From the NCBI RefSeq assembly GCF_001427125.1, contig NZ_LMGK01000024.1, positions 14,115 to 78,114 on the forward strand: 64,000 nucleotides of DNA. The letters run 5' to 3'. The notes beneath the pieces are model-generated. The model had not been told where the DNA came from. It worked only from the letters and a program-made list of their open reading frames with translations, and made no database searches. The stretch's first letter is position 1, and every line of letters starts with the position of its first letter. Of this stretch, positions 8,570 through 18,132 are shown in pieces. The position numbers and the translations under genes were made by a program. The DNA comes from Pseudomonas sp. Root562. GTDB lineage: Bacteria; Pseudomonadota; Gammaproteobacteria; Pseudomonadales; Pseudomonadaceae.

Positions 8570-9538
8570 TCAGCCGCCGATAATCTTCATGACGGTAGCG
8601 CCACCTGAGAACGCCACCTCCTGCTTGTCCCCAAGGGCTTTCACCAGCAATCGCTGCAAGGCCGGCAACGCCTGATGGCGCGGCTTGTCCAGCAAATCAC
8701 CGACATAGTGGCGATTGCTCGACGACAGGCAGCCATGCAGCCATCCTGTGGAGGAAAGACGCAAGCGCGAACAAGTCCGACAGAACGGCACGCTTTCATT
8801 GGCGATCACGCCGAAATGCCCAAGCCCGGGAATCTCGTAGCGCACCGCCGTCGCATCCACCGGCGCATCGGCCTGCAAATATTCATAACGCTCGCCGATC
8901 AGACTCAGCAATTGCTGCAGGCTGACGAACTGTTGCAGAAAGCCATTGGAGTCGCTGGCCAGGTGGCCCATGCGCATCAACTCGATGAAGCGCAGCTCAT
9001 AACCCCGCTCCAGGCAATAATCGAGCAACGGCATCACCTGATCGAGGTTCTGCCCGCGCAGCGGCACCATGTTCACCTTGATCTTCATGCCGGCCTTGCG
9101 TGCCTGATCCATGCCGTCTAGCACGGTAGCCAGGTCGCCGCCACGGGCAATGCTGCGGAAGGCGCTGGCGTCGAGGGTATCGAGGGAAACGTTGATGCGC
9201 CGAATACCTGCATCCACCAACAGCGGCAGTTTCTTCGCCAGCAACTGACCATTGGTGGTCAGGCTGATGTCTTGCAGGCCCATCTGCCCGACCGCATTCA
9301 TGAAGGTTTCGAGTTTGGGGCTGACCAGCGGTTCGCCACCGGTGATGCGCAAACGCTCGATGCCGGCCGCTTCGATCAGATAGGCCACACCACGCGCCAT
9401 GGCCTCTGCCGACAGTTCATCCTGCGCAGCCACCAACCGCTTGCCATTGGGCACGCAGTAGGTACAGGCGTAATTGCAGGCTGATGTCAGGCTGACTCGC
9501 AAATTGCGAAAACGCCTGCCTTGACGGTCAACGATCAT
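8570..9538 (-). CDS. moaA: GTP 3',8-cyclase MoaA
   Basis: Radical-SAM enzyme of molybdenum cofactor biosynthesis, converting GTP to 3',8-cyclo-GTP; 322 aa. The SAM cluster Cys21-x3-Cys25-x2-Cys28 (CNYACTYC) and GGEPL are present. The C-terminal GTP-binding cluster is CRTC...GC, and the essential C-terminal Gly-Gly is there (ending MKIIGG). ATG 9538 follows GGAG; a GTG two codons upstream is less likely. It stands alone without moaBCDE, suggesting one of more than one moaA copy in the genome. The product could feed the molybdoenzyme encoded at 29926-32711. Confidence 0.92.
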   Translation of the reverse strand: MIVDRQGRRFRNLRVSLTSACNYACTYCVPNGKRLVAAQDELSAEAMARGVAYLIEAAGIERLRITGGEPLVSPKLETFMNAVGQMGLQDISLTTNGQLLAKKLPLLVDAGIRRINVSLDTLDASAFRSIARGGDLATVLDGMDQARKAGMKIKVNMVPLRGQNLDQVMPLLDYCLERGYELRFIELMRMGHLASDSNGFLQQFVSLQQLLSLIGERYEYLQADAPVDATAVRYEIPGLGHFGVIANESVPFCRTCSRLRLSSTGWLHGCLSSSNRHYVGDLLDKPRHQALPALQRLLVKALGDKQEVAFSGGATVMKIIGG

Positions 9539-9565
9539 GGCCACTCCGGCGAAAGGATATTCGGA

Positions 9566-9601
9566 TTGCTAAAACTTGACTCACAAATCAAGTTTTAGCA
9601 A
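9566..9601. repeat. Perfect 14-bp inverted repeat between the TetR gene and moaA
   Basis: TTGCTAAAACTTGA at 9566-9579 and its exact complement at 9588-9601, with an 8-nt loop. The stem is AT-rich, without a GC-rich core or a downstream T-run. It lies 28 bp upstream of the moaA start, so it is more likely an operator or mRNA hairpin than a terminator. Confidence 0.7.
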
Positions 9602-9676
9602 GTCCTATGCCTGAGTATATTCCTGCGGTACTGCCTCATGTAGCGAAATCATGGGGCAATAAGGCTGCTGAATGGC

Positions 9677-10315
9677 TCAGCTGCTCGGGGTGTCGGTGTC
9701 GCGCTTGCGCTTGTTGCCCATGCGCACACCGATGTCCATCAGGAACTGGAAGAACCCTTCCTGATCTTCCAGCACATTGCTCCAGAACGGCGAGTGATAC
9801 AGCGCTACCGCGCCGTGCACCAACGCCCAGGACGCGCAGTAATGGAAGTACGGCGGCACGTCTTCGAGCTTGCCTTCGCTGATCCGGCCCTTGATCAACA
9901 GGGTCAGGCGTTCGAAGTTCGAGGCACGGATCTTGTGCAGCTCCTCGATCATCTCCGGGACCTGGTTGCCCTTGACCACCTTTTCTTCCAGGCGATCGAA
10001 CAAGCGATAACGTTGCGGATCGCGCATGCGGAATTCGAAATAGGCGCGGGACAGGGCTTCCTTGTCCTTGTCGACGTCGGCCGAATGCAGCAATTCGTTC
10101 AAATCGCGCTCGTAATCGAGCATCAGGCGCAGATAAATCTCGGCCTTGGATTTGAAGTGCTTGTAGATCGTGCCTTTGCCGATACCGACGGCATCAGCAA
10201 TCATCTCGACGGTGACACTGTCTTCACCTTGTTCGAGGAACAGCTTGAGCGCGGTATCGAGAATTTCTTGCTCGCGGCGACGAAACTCACGGACCTTACG
10301 AGGTTCTTTATGCAT
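9677..10315 (-). CDS. TetR/AcrR-family transcriptional regulator
   Basis: Regulator of 212 aa. The N-terminal helix-turn-helix (about residues 14-60) includes VTVEMIADAVGIGKGTIYKHF, typical of TetR. The C-terminal helical domain has DLNELLHSADVDKDKEALSRAY and a Lys/Arg-rich tail. It corresponds in position to the TetR gene next to the pilZ/fab cluster of P. aeruginosa (PA2957 by memory). Ligand and targets are not evident. The palindrome at 9566-9601 on its downstream side, before moaA, is a possible target. Confidence 0.82.
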   Translation of the reverse strand: MHKEPRKVREFRRREQEILDTALKLFLEQGEDSVTVEMIADAVGIGKGTIYKHFKSKAEIYLRLMLDYERDLNELLHSADVDKDKEALSRAYFEFRMRDPQRYRLFDRLEEKVVKGNQVPEMIEELHKIRASNFERLTLLIKGRISEGKLEDVPPYFHYCASWALVHGAVALYHSPFWSNVLEDQEGFFQFLMDIGVRMGNKRKRDTDTPSS

Positions 10316-10507
10316 AAGAAAAGGTCTGTAGGGGTCAAAATTCGAAGCCGCGTATTATGCCTAACTTGCGCCAAAATGCACGGATCATCCGACCATATCT
10401 GTGTTTTCTGGTCATTTTGCGCACGCTGCAAGGTTGATGAGAACTCTTCTGAAGCGCCCGTATTCCAAATTTGTTTAAAAACCCCGGTTCTCAAACTGGA
10501 CTGGGCG

Positions 10508-10514
10508 CAATACT
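10508..10514 (+). promoter_or_regulatory. Possible sigma-S type -10 element for the RgsA RNA
   Basis: CAATACT resembles the sigma-S -10 consensus CTATACT and stands about 7 bp before the expected RNA start. No convincing -35 is seen, which is acceptable for sigma-S promoters. This is inferred from the sequence and from what is known of rgsA control. Confidence 0.35.
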
Positions 10515-10520
10515 GATCAA

Positions 10521-10648
10521 TACTTGAACTGTCGGCGGGACATCTCCCCCAAGTGTCACGCCGATATTGGTACCAACGGACCGCGTACCATTGTTTTACT
10601 CCTAATGGTCTTAACCCGGATTCACCCCCCAGAACCCGGGTTTTTTTT
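10521..10648 (+). ncRNA. rgsA: Small RNA RgsA (P16)
   Basis: The gap between the TetR gene and tatD, both on the minus strand, holds a plus-strand terminator. It pairs AACCCGG (10613-10619) with CCGGGTT (10636-10642) and continues as T to 10648. An RNA of about 120-128 nt ending there, with a C-rich single-stranded segment (ACATCTCCCCCAAGTGTCAC), fits RgsA. RgsA is a Gac/RpoS-controlled stress-response RNA that I recall lies next to tatD in Pseudomonas. The 5' end is approximate. The identification rests on position, size and terminator, not on an alignment. Confidence 0.65.
10613..10648 (+). terminator. Rho-independent terminator on the plus strand (end of RgsA)
   Basis: A seven-base-pair GC-rich stem, 16-nt loop and a run of eight T. 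It points opposite to both flanking protein genes, which is why a small RNA is expected upstream. Confidence 0.75.
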
Positions 10649-10710
10649 GCCTGCGATTTAACGACCAAAGCCCCGTGGGCGCGGCCCCAGGCTGCGATTT
10701 GTTTCTGGCG

Positions 10711-11502
10711 TTACGACACTGCCCTGACATGCGCCAGGGGAAACAATCGCTGGAAGTTTTCGGTGGTCTGTTCAGCAAATCGCTCGTAGGACTCGCCGCG
10801 CAACATTGCCAGAAATTCCGCAACTTCTCGCACGTACTGCGGCAGGTTCGGTTTGCCGCGATGAGGAATCGGTGCCAGGTACGGCGAATCGGTTTCCACC
10901 AGCAAGCGGTCCGCCGGCACCTTGCTCGCCACATCACGTAATGCGTCCGCGTTGCGGAACGTGACTATCCCCGACAGGGAAATGTAATACCCCATGTCCA
11001 GCGCGGCTTTCGCCATGTCCCAATCTTCGGTGAAACAGTGCAACACGCCCGCCTGAGGCAATGCCGCTTCGCGCAGCAGGTTCAGGGTATCGGCGCGCGC
11101 ACCACGGGTATGAATGATCACTGGCTTGCCGGTCTGCTGTGCAGCTTGCAAGTGCAATCTGAACGATTCCTGCTGTAACTCGGCTGCCTCGGGCTCGTAG
11201 TGATAATCCAGACCGGTTTCCCCGATCGCCACTACGCGCGGGTGATTGAGTTCCTGCAACAGCCAGTCCAGCGCGGGTGCGGCGCCGGGCTGCACATCCA
11301 GCGGATGCACGCCGACCGAGCAGTCCACGTCGTCGTATTTCTCGGCCAGGGCTTTGACCTCGGCAGCGTTGTCGACGCTGACGCCGATACACAGAAAGTG
11401 CCCTACCCCGCGCTGACGTGCCGCATCCAGTGCGGCATCGAGGGAACCGTCGTGGGCGGCAAGGTCAAGGCGATCAAGGTGGCAATGGGAATCTACGAGC
11501 AT
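10711..11502 (-). CDS. TatD-family metal-dependent hydrolase/DNase
   Basis: Cytoplasmic metallohydrolase of 263 aa with the TatD signature set: DSHCHLD at residues 4-10, GETGLDY, the metal His in HTRGAR, and ETDSPYLAP near the C-terminus. The family has 3'-5' exonuclease or deoxyribonuclease activity. It closely resembles the YcfH subgroup, which in many gamma-proteobacteria follows holB, as here. It starts just after pilZ and is probably the last gene of the mltG-tmk-holB-pilZ transcript. Confidence 0.85.
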   Translation of the reverse strand: MLVDSHCHLDRLDLAAHDGSLDAALDAARQRGVGHFLCIGVSVDNAAEVKALAEKYDDVDCSVGVHPLDVQPGAAPALDWLLQELNHPRVVAIGETGLDYHYEPEAAELQQESFRLHLQAAQQTGKPVIIHTRGARADTLNLLREAALPQAGVLHCFTEDWDMAKAALDMGYYISLSGIVTFRNADALRDVASKVPADRLLVETDSPYLAPIPHRGKPNLPQYVREVAEFLAMLRGESYERFAEQTTENFQRLFPLAHVRAVS

Positions 11503-11517
11503 AAAAATGGCTGCAAC

Positions 11518-11874
11518 TTACATCGTATGAGTGGGACGGTCGGACTTCAGTGCTCCGGCCAGATGGGTTTCGATTCGACTGCGAGCGGTGTCGTCACCGT
11601 CGCCGAACTGTACGCCGACACCGGCGGCACGGTTACCCTGCGCGCCTTTGGGCGTGACCCAGGCGACCTTTCCGGCCACCGGGATTTTTTCCGGCTCATC
11701 CATAAGATGCAGCAGCATGAATACCTCATCGCCCAACTTGTAGCTCTTGTTGGTCGGGATAAACAGGCCACCGTTCTTGATGAACGGCATGTAGGCCGCG
11801 TAAAGCACGGATTTGTCCTTGATGGTGAGCGACAAAATGCCGTTGCGTGGCCCCGGGCTGACAGATTCGTTCAT
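11518..11874 (-). CDS. pilZ: Type IV pilus biogenesis protein PilZ
   Basis: Single PilZ-domain protein of 118 aa, the size of the founding PilZ. It begins MNESVSPGPRNGILSLTIKD. It lacks the N-terminal RxxxR motif that binds cyclic di-GMP, as is known for this PilZ type, which acts through PilB and FimX in pilus assembly. GGAGG precedes the ATG at 11874. It lies between holB and tatD, the standard Pseudomonas arrangement. Confidence 0.9.
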   Translation of the reverse strand: MNESVSPGPRNGILSLTIKDKSVLYAAYMPFIKNGGLFIPTNKSYKLGDEVFMLLHLMDEPEKIPVAGKVAWVTPKGAQGNRAAGVGVQFGDGDDTARSRIETHLAGALKSDRPTHTM

Positions 11875-11916
11875 GCTGACCTCCACTGCTGATGCACAGA
11901 GTCTAGGCGCAGACCG

Positions 11917-13537
<1,621 letters not shown>

Positions 13538-13547
13538 TTAGTCAGAA

Positions 13548-14771
13548 TCATTGCGGGTTTTGCGGCGCGGCTGCATCCGGTGCGGGCGTAGGTGCAGGTT
13601 CTTGTGGCGGCACTTGCGGCAAAGCCTCGGGAGTGATGTTGGGAGATGCGGCCGGGATCGGCGTCTGGTCCGGCTCAGCCTGAGGCTCTTCGGTTTGAGG
13701 TTCCTCAATCGCATTTTCCGGCGATTCGGGCGCAGTCACCGGTGCGGGGCTGGAACGGTAATCGGCGCGACGCTTGAGCTGATACTCTCGCACGGCATTG
13801 TTGTGGGCATCCAGGTCATCGGAAAACACATGGCTGCCATCACCGCGAGCAACGAAATAGAGGCTGCTGCCCTCCACCGGATTCAGCGCCGCGTGGATCG
13901 CTTCACGGCCAACCATGGCTATCGGAGTCGGCGGCAGGCCGGAAATCATATAGGTGTTGTAAGGCGTCGCTTCCTTGAGATGGGCGCGAGTCAGCTTGCC
14001 GTTGTAACGATCGCCCAGGCCATAAATGACCGTCGGATCAGTTTGCAACAGCATGCCCATCGCCATGCGCCGCACGAACACGCCGGCAATCTGCCCGCGC
14101 TCCTGTGGCACGCCGGTTTCCTTCTCCACCAGCGAGGCCATGATCAGGGCCTGATACGGACCGCTGTAGGGCAAATCGGAGGCACGCTGATTCCACTCCT
14201 TCGCCAACACTTCATCGAGACGGTCGTAGGCCGTCTTCAGCAGCTCGACGTCGGTCATGCCCCGCACGAAACGATAGGTGTCGGGGAAGAACCGTCCTTC
14301 CGGGAAAACCCCGGTATGACCAAGCTTGTCCATGACCTGGCTGTCGCTCAGACCGTCAAGGGTTTGCTCGATCTTTTCCTCTTTGGCCAGCGCCGCACGG
14401 ACTTGATGGAAATTCCAGCCTTCGACCAGCGTCAGGCTGTATTGCACCATTTCACCGCGCTTCCACAGGTCGATCAGACCTTCGACTGTCATGCCGGGCG
14501 TCATGCGGTATTCGCCGCTGTGCAAAGGCTGCTTGGGCAGGTTGAAGCGCCAGTAAACGCGCAACCAGAACGCATCCTTGATGATGCCGTCGGCTTCCAT
14601 TCGCAAAAAGGTGCGGTTCGGTGTGGTGCCTTTGGGCACCTCCAGCAATTCTTCCTGAGTAATGTTCAGCGGCTGAACCAGCGCCGAATGAATTTTCCAG
14701 GCAGAAGCACCCAACATCAGCCCCGCCAGAACCAGTCCGGTTTCCAGCAGCAGCAAGAATTTACGTCTCAC
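13548..14771 (-). CDS. mltG: Endolytic murein transglycosylase MltG
   Basis: Inner-membrane transglycosylase that cleaves nascent glycan strands; 407 aa. An N-terminal anchor (about residues 5-25) is followed by the YceG domain with LTLVEGWNFHQVRAAL, ASLVEKETGVPQERG (catalytic Glu) and DPTVIYGLGDRYNG. The last 70 or so residues are a Pro/Glu/Ala-rich tail that lengthens it beyond the E. coli protein (340 aa) and looks disordered. Its start lies 3 bases after the pabC stop. Confidence 0.93.
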   Translation of the reverse strand: MRRKFLLLLETGLVLAGLMLGASAWKIHSALVQPLNITQEELLEVPKGTTPNRTFLRMEADGIIKDAFWLRVYWRFNLPKQPLHSGEYRMTPGMTVEGLIDLWKRGEMVQYSLTLVEGWNFHQVRAALAKEEKIEQTLDGLSDSQVMDKLGHTGVFPEGRFFPDTYRFVRGMTDVELLKTAYDRLDEVLAKEWNQRASDLPYSGPYQALIMASLVEKETGVPQERGQIAGVFVRRMAMGMLLQTDPTVIYGLGDRYNGKLTRAHLKEATPYNTYMISGLPPTPIAMVGREAIHAALNPVEGSSLYFVARGDGSHVFSDDLDAHNNAVREYQLKRRADYRSSPAPVTAPESPENAIEEPQTEEPQAEPDQTPIPAASPNITPEALPQVPPQEPAPTPAPDAAAPQNPQ

Positions 14772-14774
14772 GTA

Positions 14775-15590
14775 TCAAACATCCAGTAGCGCACGGGCAA
14801 TGGTTTGAAGTTTACGGGTGAGCGGCCCAACCGGCCAGCTCAGTGCGCCACAGGCATGCACTGGCCACACGCCATAAACGCTGTTGCAGACAAAGACTTC
14901 ATCTGCCGATTGCAGCTGATCCAGCGTGATATCGGTGATTTGCGTGGGAATGCCCAGTGACTCGGCTTGAAACAATAATTCGGCACGCATCACCCCTTCC
15001 ACGCCGCAGCGGTTCAGATCGGCGGTGATCAGCACGTCATCGCATACCATGAACAGGTTGCTGAACACTCCCTCGATGACGCGGCCAGCCCGGTCGAGCA
15101 TCAAGCCCTCGGCATGGTCGCTATCTTGCCATTCGGAACGGGCGAGCACCTGTTCCAACCGATTCAAGTGTTTGAGTCCGGCAAGCAGGGGCTGATCTGA
15201 AAGGCGTGTAGTACAGGGAAACAAGCGGATGCCTTGCTCGGCATGCGCGGCTGGATACGTCGCCGGAGGATTACCCAGCAAGATGCGGCGGGCTTGAACA
15301 GAGGGGTCAAAGGCATATCCGCGCAAACTGTCACCACGGGTGATGATCAGCTTGAGAACGCCTTCGTCGAGCTTTGCAGCGTAGTTGAGCAGCTCTGTAA
15401 CCATGGTGCCATGATCGAGGTTGATTGCCAGCCGCTGACACCCTCTGGTCAACCGCAATACATGGCGATCCAGCATCACCGGGAAACCATTGCGCACGGC
15501 GATGGTCTCGAACAAACCATCGCCGTAAGCCAGGCCGCGATCTTTCAGCGACAGCGTGTCAGCCGGCTGACCGTCGACCCAGCTTTCCAT
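14775..15590 (-). CDS. pabC: Aminodeoxychorismate lyase
   Basis: PLP-dependent class IV enzyme that splits 4-amino-4-deoxychorismate to p-aminobenzoate and pyruvate for folate synthesis; 271 aa. DRGLAYGDGLFETI near the N-terminus and GLKHLNRLEQVLAR with the PLP-binding lysine are diagnostic. The ATG at 15590 overlaps the fabF stop in TGATG; a TTG one codon upstream is not needed. It lies between fabF and mltG as in E. coli. Confidence 0.92.
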   Translation of the reverse strand: MESWVDGQPADTLSLKDRGLAYGDGLFETIAVRNGFPVMLDRHVLRLTRGCQRLAINLDHGTMVTELLNYAAKLDEGVLKLIITRGDSLRGYAFDPSVQARRILLGNPPATYPAAHAEQGIRLFPCTTRLSDQPLLAGLKHLNRLEQVLARSEWQDSDHAEGLMLDRAGRVIEGVFSNLFMVCDDVLITADLNRCGVEGVMRAELLFQAESLGIPTQITDITLDQLQSADEVFVCNSVYGVWPVHACGALSWPVGPLTRKLQTIARALLDV

Positions 15591-16834
15591 CAACCTGCGA
15601 ACCGGCGGAACACCAGCGAGCCGTTGGTGCCGCCAAAACCGAAGGAGTTGGACAGAACCACATCGATATCCATGTTGCGCGCCGTGTGCGGTACGAAATC
15701 GAGATCGCAGCCTTCATCCGGCTCATCCAGGTTGATGGTCGGTGGTGCCACCTGGCTGTTGATCGCCAGCACGCTGAAGATCGCTTCAACCGCGCCGGCC
15801 GCACCGAGCAGGTGACCGGTCATCGACTTGGTAGAACTGACCGCCAGGTTGTAGGCGTGCTCGCCGAACACCGACTTGATCGCACTGACTTCCGCGAGGT
15901 CGCCGGCAGGAGTCGAAGTACCGTGGGCATTGATGTACTGCACTTGGTCGCCATTGATTTTGGCATCGCGCAGCGCATTGGTGATGCAGCGGGCAGCACC
16001 GGCGCCGTCGGCGGGTGGCGAGGTCATGTGGTAAGCATCGCCGCTGGTACCGAAACCGATCAGCTCGGCATAAATGGTCGCGCCACGGGCCTTGGCGTGC
16101 TCCAGTTCTTCCAGAACCAGCGCACCGGCACCGTTGGACAATACGAAGCCATCGCGGCCCTTGTCCCATGGACGGCTGGCGCGGGTCGGCTCGTCATTGC
16201 GGGTCGACAGTGCGCGGGAGGCACCAAAGCCGCCCATGCCCAGGCCGCAGGCGGCCATTTCGGCGCCACCGGCAATCATCACGTCAGCTTCGTCGTACAT
16301 GATGTTGCGCGCTGCCATGCCGATGCAGTGCGTACCGGTGGTACATGCCGTGGCGATGGCATAGTTAGGCCCCTGTGCACCCAGGTGGATGGACAGGAAG
16401 CCGGAAATCATATTGATGATCGAGCCGGGTACGAAAAACGGAGAAATCCGTCGCGGGCCGGTTTCGTGCAGCGTGCGGCTGGTTTCTTCGATATTGGTCA
16501 AGCCGCCAATACCCGAACCCATGGCCACGCCGATGCGCTCGCGGTTGGCGTCGGTGACTTCCAGGCCCGCATTGCGCACTGCCTGAAAACCTGCGGCCAG
16601 ACCGTACTGAATGAACAGGTCGAGCTTGCGTGCTTCCTTGAGCGACAGGTATTCCTCGACATTGAAGCCCTTTACCGAGCCGCCAAAACGGGTGGAATAG
16701 GCAGAAAGGTCGGTGTGTTCGATCAGACCAATGCCACTGCGGCCAGCCAGAATGCCCTGCCAACTGCTCGGCACATCCGTGCCCAGTGGCGACAACATAC
16801 CCATACCGGTGACTACGACGCGTCTACGCGACAC
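15590..16834 (-). CDS. fabF: Beta-ketoacyl-ACP synthase II
   Basis: Elongating condensing enzyme of type II fatty acid synthesis, 414 aa. The Cys-His-His triad is Cys164 (in ATACTTGTH), His304 (in [11 protein letters not shown]) and His341 ([13 protein letters not shown]). It carries out C16 to C18 elongation and temperature adaptation in the family. It follows acpP by 109 bp, a gap that contains a strong terminator-like hairpin (16881-16914), so fabF expression may depend on read-through. Confidence 0.95.
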   Translation of the reverse strand: MSRRRVVVTGMGMLSPLGTDVPSSWQGILAGRSGIGLIEHTDLSAYSTRFGGSVKGFNVEEYLSLKEARKLDLFIQYGLAAGFQAVRNAGLEVTDANRERIGVAMGSGIGGLTNIEETSRTLHETGPRRISPFFVPGSIINMISGFLSIHLGAQGPNYAIATACTTGTHCIGMAARNIMYDEADVMIAGGAEMAACGLGMGGFGASRALSTRNDEPTRASRPWDKGRDGFVLSNGAGALVLEELEHAKARGATIYAELIGFGTSGDAYHMTSPPADGAGAARCITNALRDAKINGDQVQYINAHGTSTPAGDLAEVSAIKSVFGEHAYNLAVSSTKSMTGHLLGAAGAVEAIFSVLAINSQVAPPTINLDEPDEGCDLDFVPHTARNMDIDVVLSNSFGFGGTNGSLVFRRFAG

Positions 16835-16880
16835 AGCACTCTCCTTTTTTCAAATGACGACTTTGCATCAGGCCTAAAGA

Positions 16881-16914
16881 AAAAACCGCACGCCATGATG
16901 GCAGTGCGGTTTTT
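16881..16914 (-). terminator. Intercistronic terminator/attenuator between acpP and fabF
   Basis: AAAAACCGCAC (16881-16891) pairs with GTGCGGTTTTT (16904-16914), with an inner GCCA/TGGC stem. On the minus strand it ends in six T. It would stop most acpP transcripts while allowing some read-through to fabF, matching the far higher demand for acyl carrier protein. Confidence 0.8.
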
Positions 16915-16943
16915 CCATGACAGCAAGCAACGATTACAAACTA

Positions 16944-17180
16944 TTACGCCTGATGGCTAGTAACGTAGTCGATTGCAGCTTGTACAGTAGTGATCTTCTC
17001 AGCTTCTTCGTCAGGGATTTCGGTCTCGAATTCCTCTTCCAGAGCCATCACCAGCTCAACGGTGTCAAGGGAGTCAGCACCCAGGTCTTCAACGAAGGAA
17101 GCAGTGTTGACCACTTCTTCTTCTTTAACGCCCAGTTGCTCGGCAACGATTTTCTTGACGCGCTCTTCGATGGTGCTCAT
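16944..17180 (-). CDS. acpP: Acyl carrier protein
   Basis: Small acidic carrier of acyl chains in fatty acid synthesis, 78 aa. Ser37 in [12 protein letters not shown] takes the 4'-phosphopantetheine arm. It is highly acidic, with a four-helix bundle pattern. It has its own likely promoter (17233-17260) and a downstream hairpin, so it probably also makes a short monocistronic mRNA. Confidence 0.97.
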   Translation of the reverse strand: MSTIEERVKKIVAEQLGVKEEEVVNTASFVEDLGADSLDTVELVMALEEEFETEIPDEEAEKITTVQAAIDYVTSHQA

Positions 17181-17232
17181 ACCTTGTTTTCACTCCTAAT
17201 GGACAAATTCAGGCAGCTGGCCAGTGGGTAAG

Positions 17233-17260
17233 TGTATAGAAAGACTTTTCAGTTTTTCAA
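17233..17260 (-). promoter_or_regulatory. Probable acpP promoter
   Basis: On the minus strand a TTGAAA -35 (17255-17260), a 16-bp spacer and a TATACA -10 (17233-17238), about 52 bp upstream of the acpP start. The -35 lies within a perfect palindrome (17247-17266). Confidence 0.55.
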
Positions 17261-17266
17261 CTGAAA
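17247..17266. promoter_or_regulatory. Palindrome overlapping the acpP -35 region
   Basis: TTTCAGTT-tttc-AACTGAAA, perfect 8-bp half-sites with a 4-bp spacer, covering the putative -35 hexamer of acpP. This is a candidate operator for a fatty-acid regulator; no family consensus was matched. Confidence 0.45.
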
Positions 17267-17372
17267 GCTTCACTCCTCAAACCCGGTGACCCTCTGCCTA
17301 TAAATAGATTGCAGCTTTATAACGGATTTTAGACAGCTCGTATGACATTTTTTTTGAAGCAATCCGTCACAT

Positions 17373-18116
17373 TTAACTCATGTACATCCCGCCGTTCACC
17401 GGGATTGTAGCCCCAGTAACGTAAGCCGCACCGTCGGAGGCAAGAAAAGCGACCACAGACGCGATCTCTTGAGCTTGTCCCAGACGACCCAGCGGAATCT
17501 GCGTCTGCAAGGCTTCACGCTGTGCCTCGGGCAGTTCGCGGGTCATATCGGTATCAATGAACCCTGGAGTCACCGAGTTTACCGTAATCGAACGCGAACC
17601 GACTTCACGCGCCAGTGCACGGCTGAAACCTTCCAGACCGGCCTTGGCGGCAGCGTAGTTTACTTGGCCTGCGTTGCCCATGGCACCCACAACCGAGCCA
17701 ATACTGATAATTCGTCCCCAACGGGCTTTGGTCATACCGCGCAAAACGCCCTTGGACAGGCGGAACAGACTGTTCAGGTTGGTATCGACAACGTCATGCC
17801 ACTCGTCGTCTTTCATGCGCATCATCAGGTTATCGCGGGTGATACCGGCATTGTTGACCAGAATCGCCGGCGCACCGAACTGCTCCTGAATGCTCGCCAG
17901 GACAGCCGCCACGGACTCGTCGCTGGTGACATTGAGCTCAATGCCGGTGCCCTGGATACCGTTTTCCTTCAAAGTGGCGGCAATACGCTCGGCACCCGAA
18001 GCGGTGGTCGCGGTGCCAACAACGATGGCGCCCTGACGACCCAGCTCCAGGGCGATGGCCTGGCCGATGCCACGGCTTGCACCGGTGACCAGTGCAACTT
18101 TACCTTGCAGACTCAT
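17373..18116 (-). CDS. fabG: 3-oxoacyl-ACP reductase
   Basis: NADPH-dependent reductase of fatty acid synthesis, 247 aa. TGASRGIGQAIA (residues 10-21), NNAGITRDNLMMRM, the catalytic serine in ISIGSVVG and NYAAAKAG with the Tyr-x3-Lys pair are all canonical FabG. ATG 18116 follows AGGAG; the in-frame extension upstream overlaps fabD and lacks a ribosome site. It follows fabD by 16 bp. Confidence 0.95.
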   Translation of the reverse strand: MSLQGKVALVTGASRGIGQAIALELGRQGAIVVGTATTASGAERIAATLKENGIQGTGIELNVTSDESVAAVLASIQEQFGAPAILVNNAGITRDNLMMRMKDDEWHDVVDTNLNSLFRLSKGVLRGMTKARWGRIISIGSVVGAMGNAGQVNYAAAKAGLEGFSRALAREVGSRSITVNSVTPGFIDTDMTRELPEAQREALQTQIPLGRLGQAQEIASVVAFLASDGAAYVTGATIPVNGGMYMS

Positions 18117-18132
18117 GCAAGTTTCTCCTGAT

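Noticed and set aside
9607-9882. Plus-strand frame of 91 codons
   Set aside because: It is mostly antisense to the TetR gene, becomes Cys/Arg/Ser-rich and has no ribosome site.
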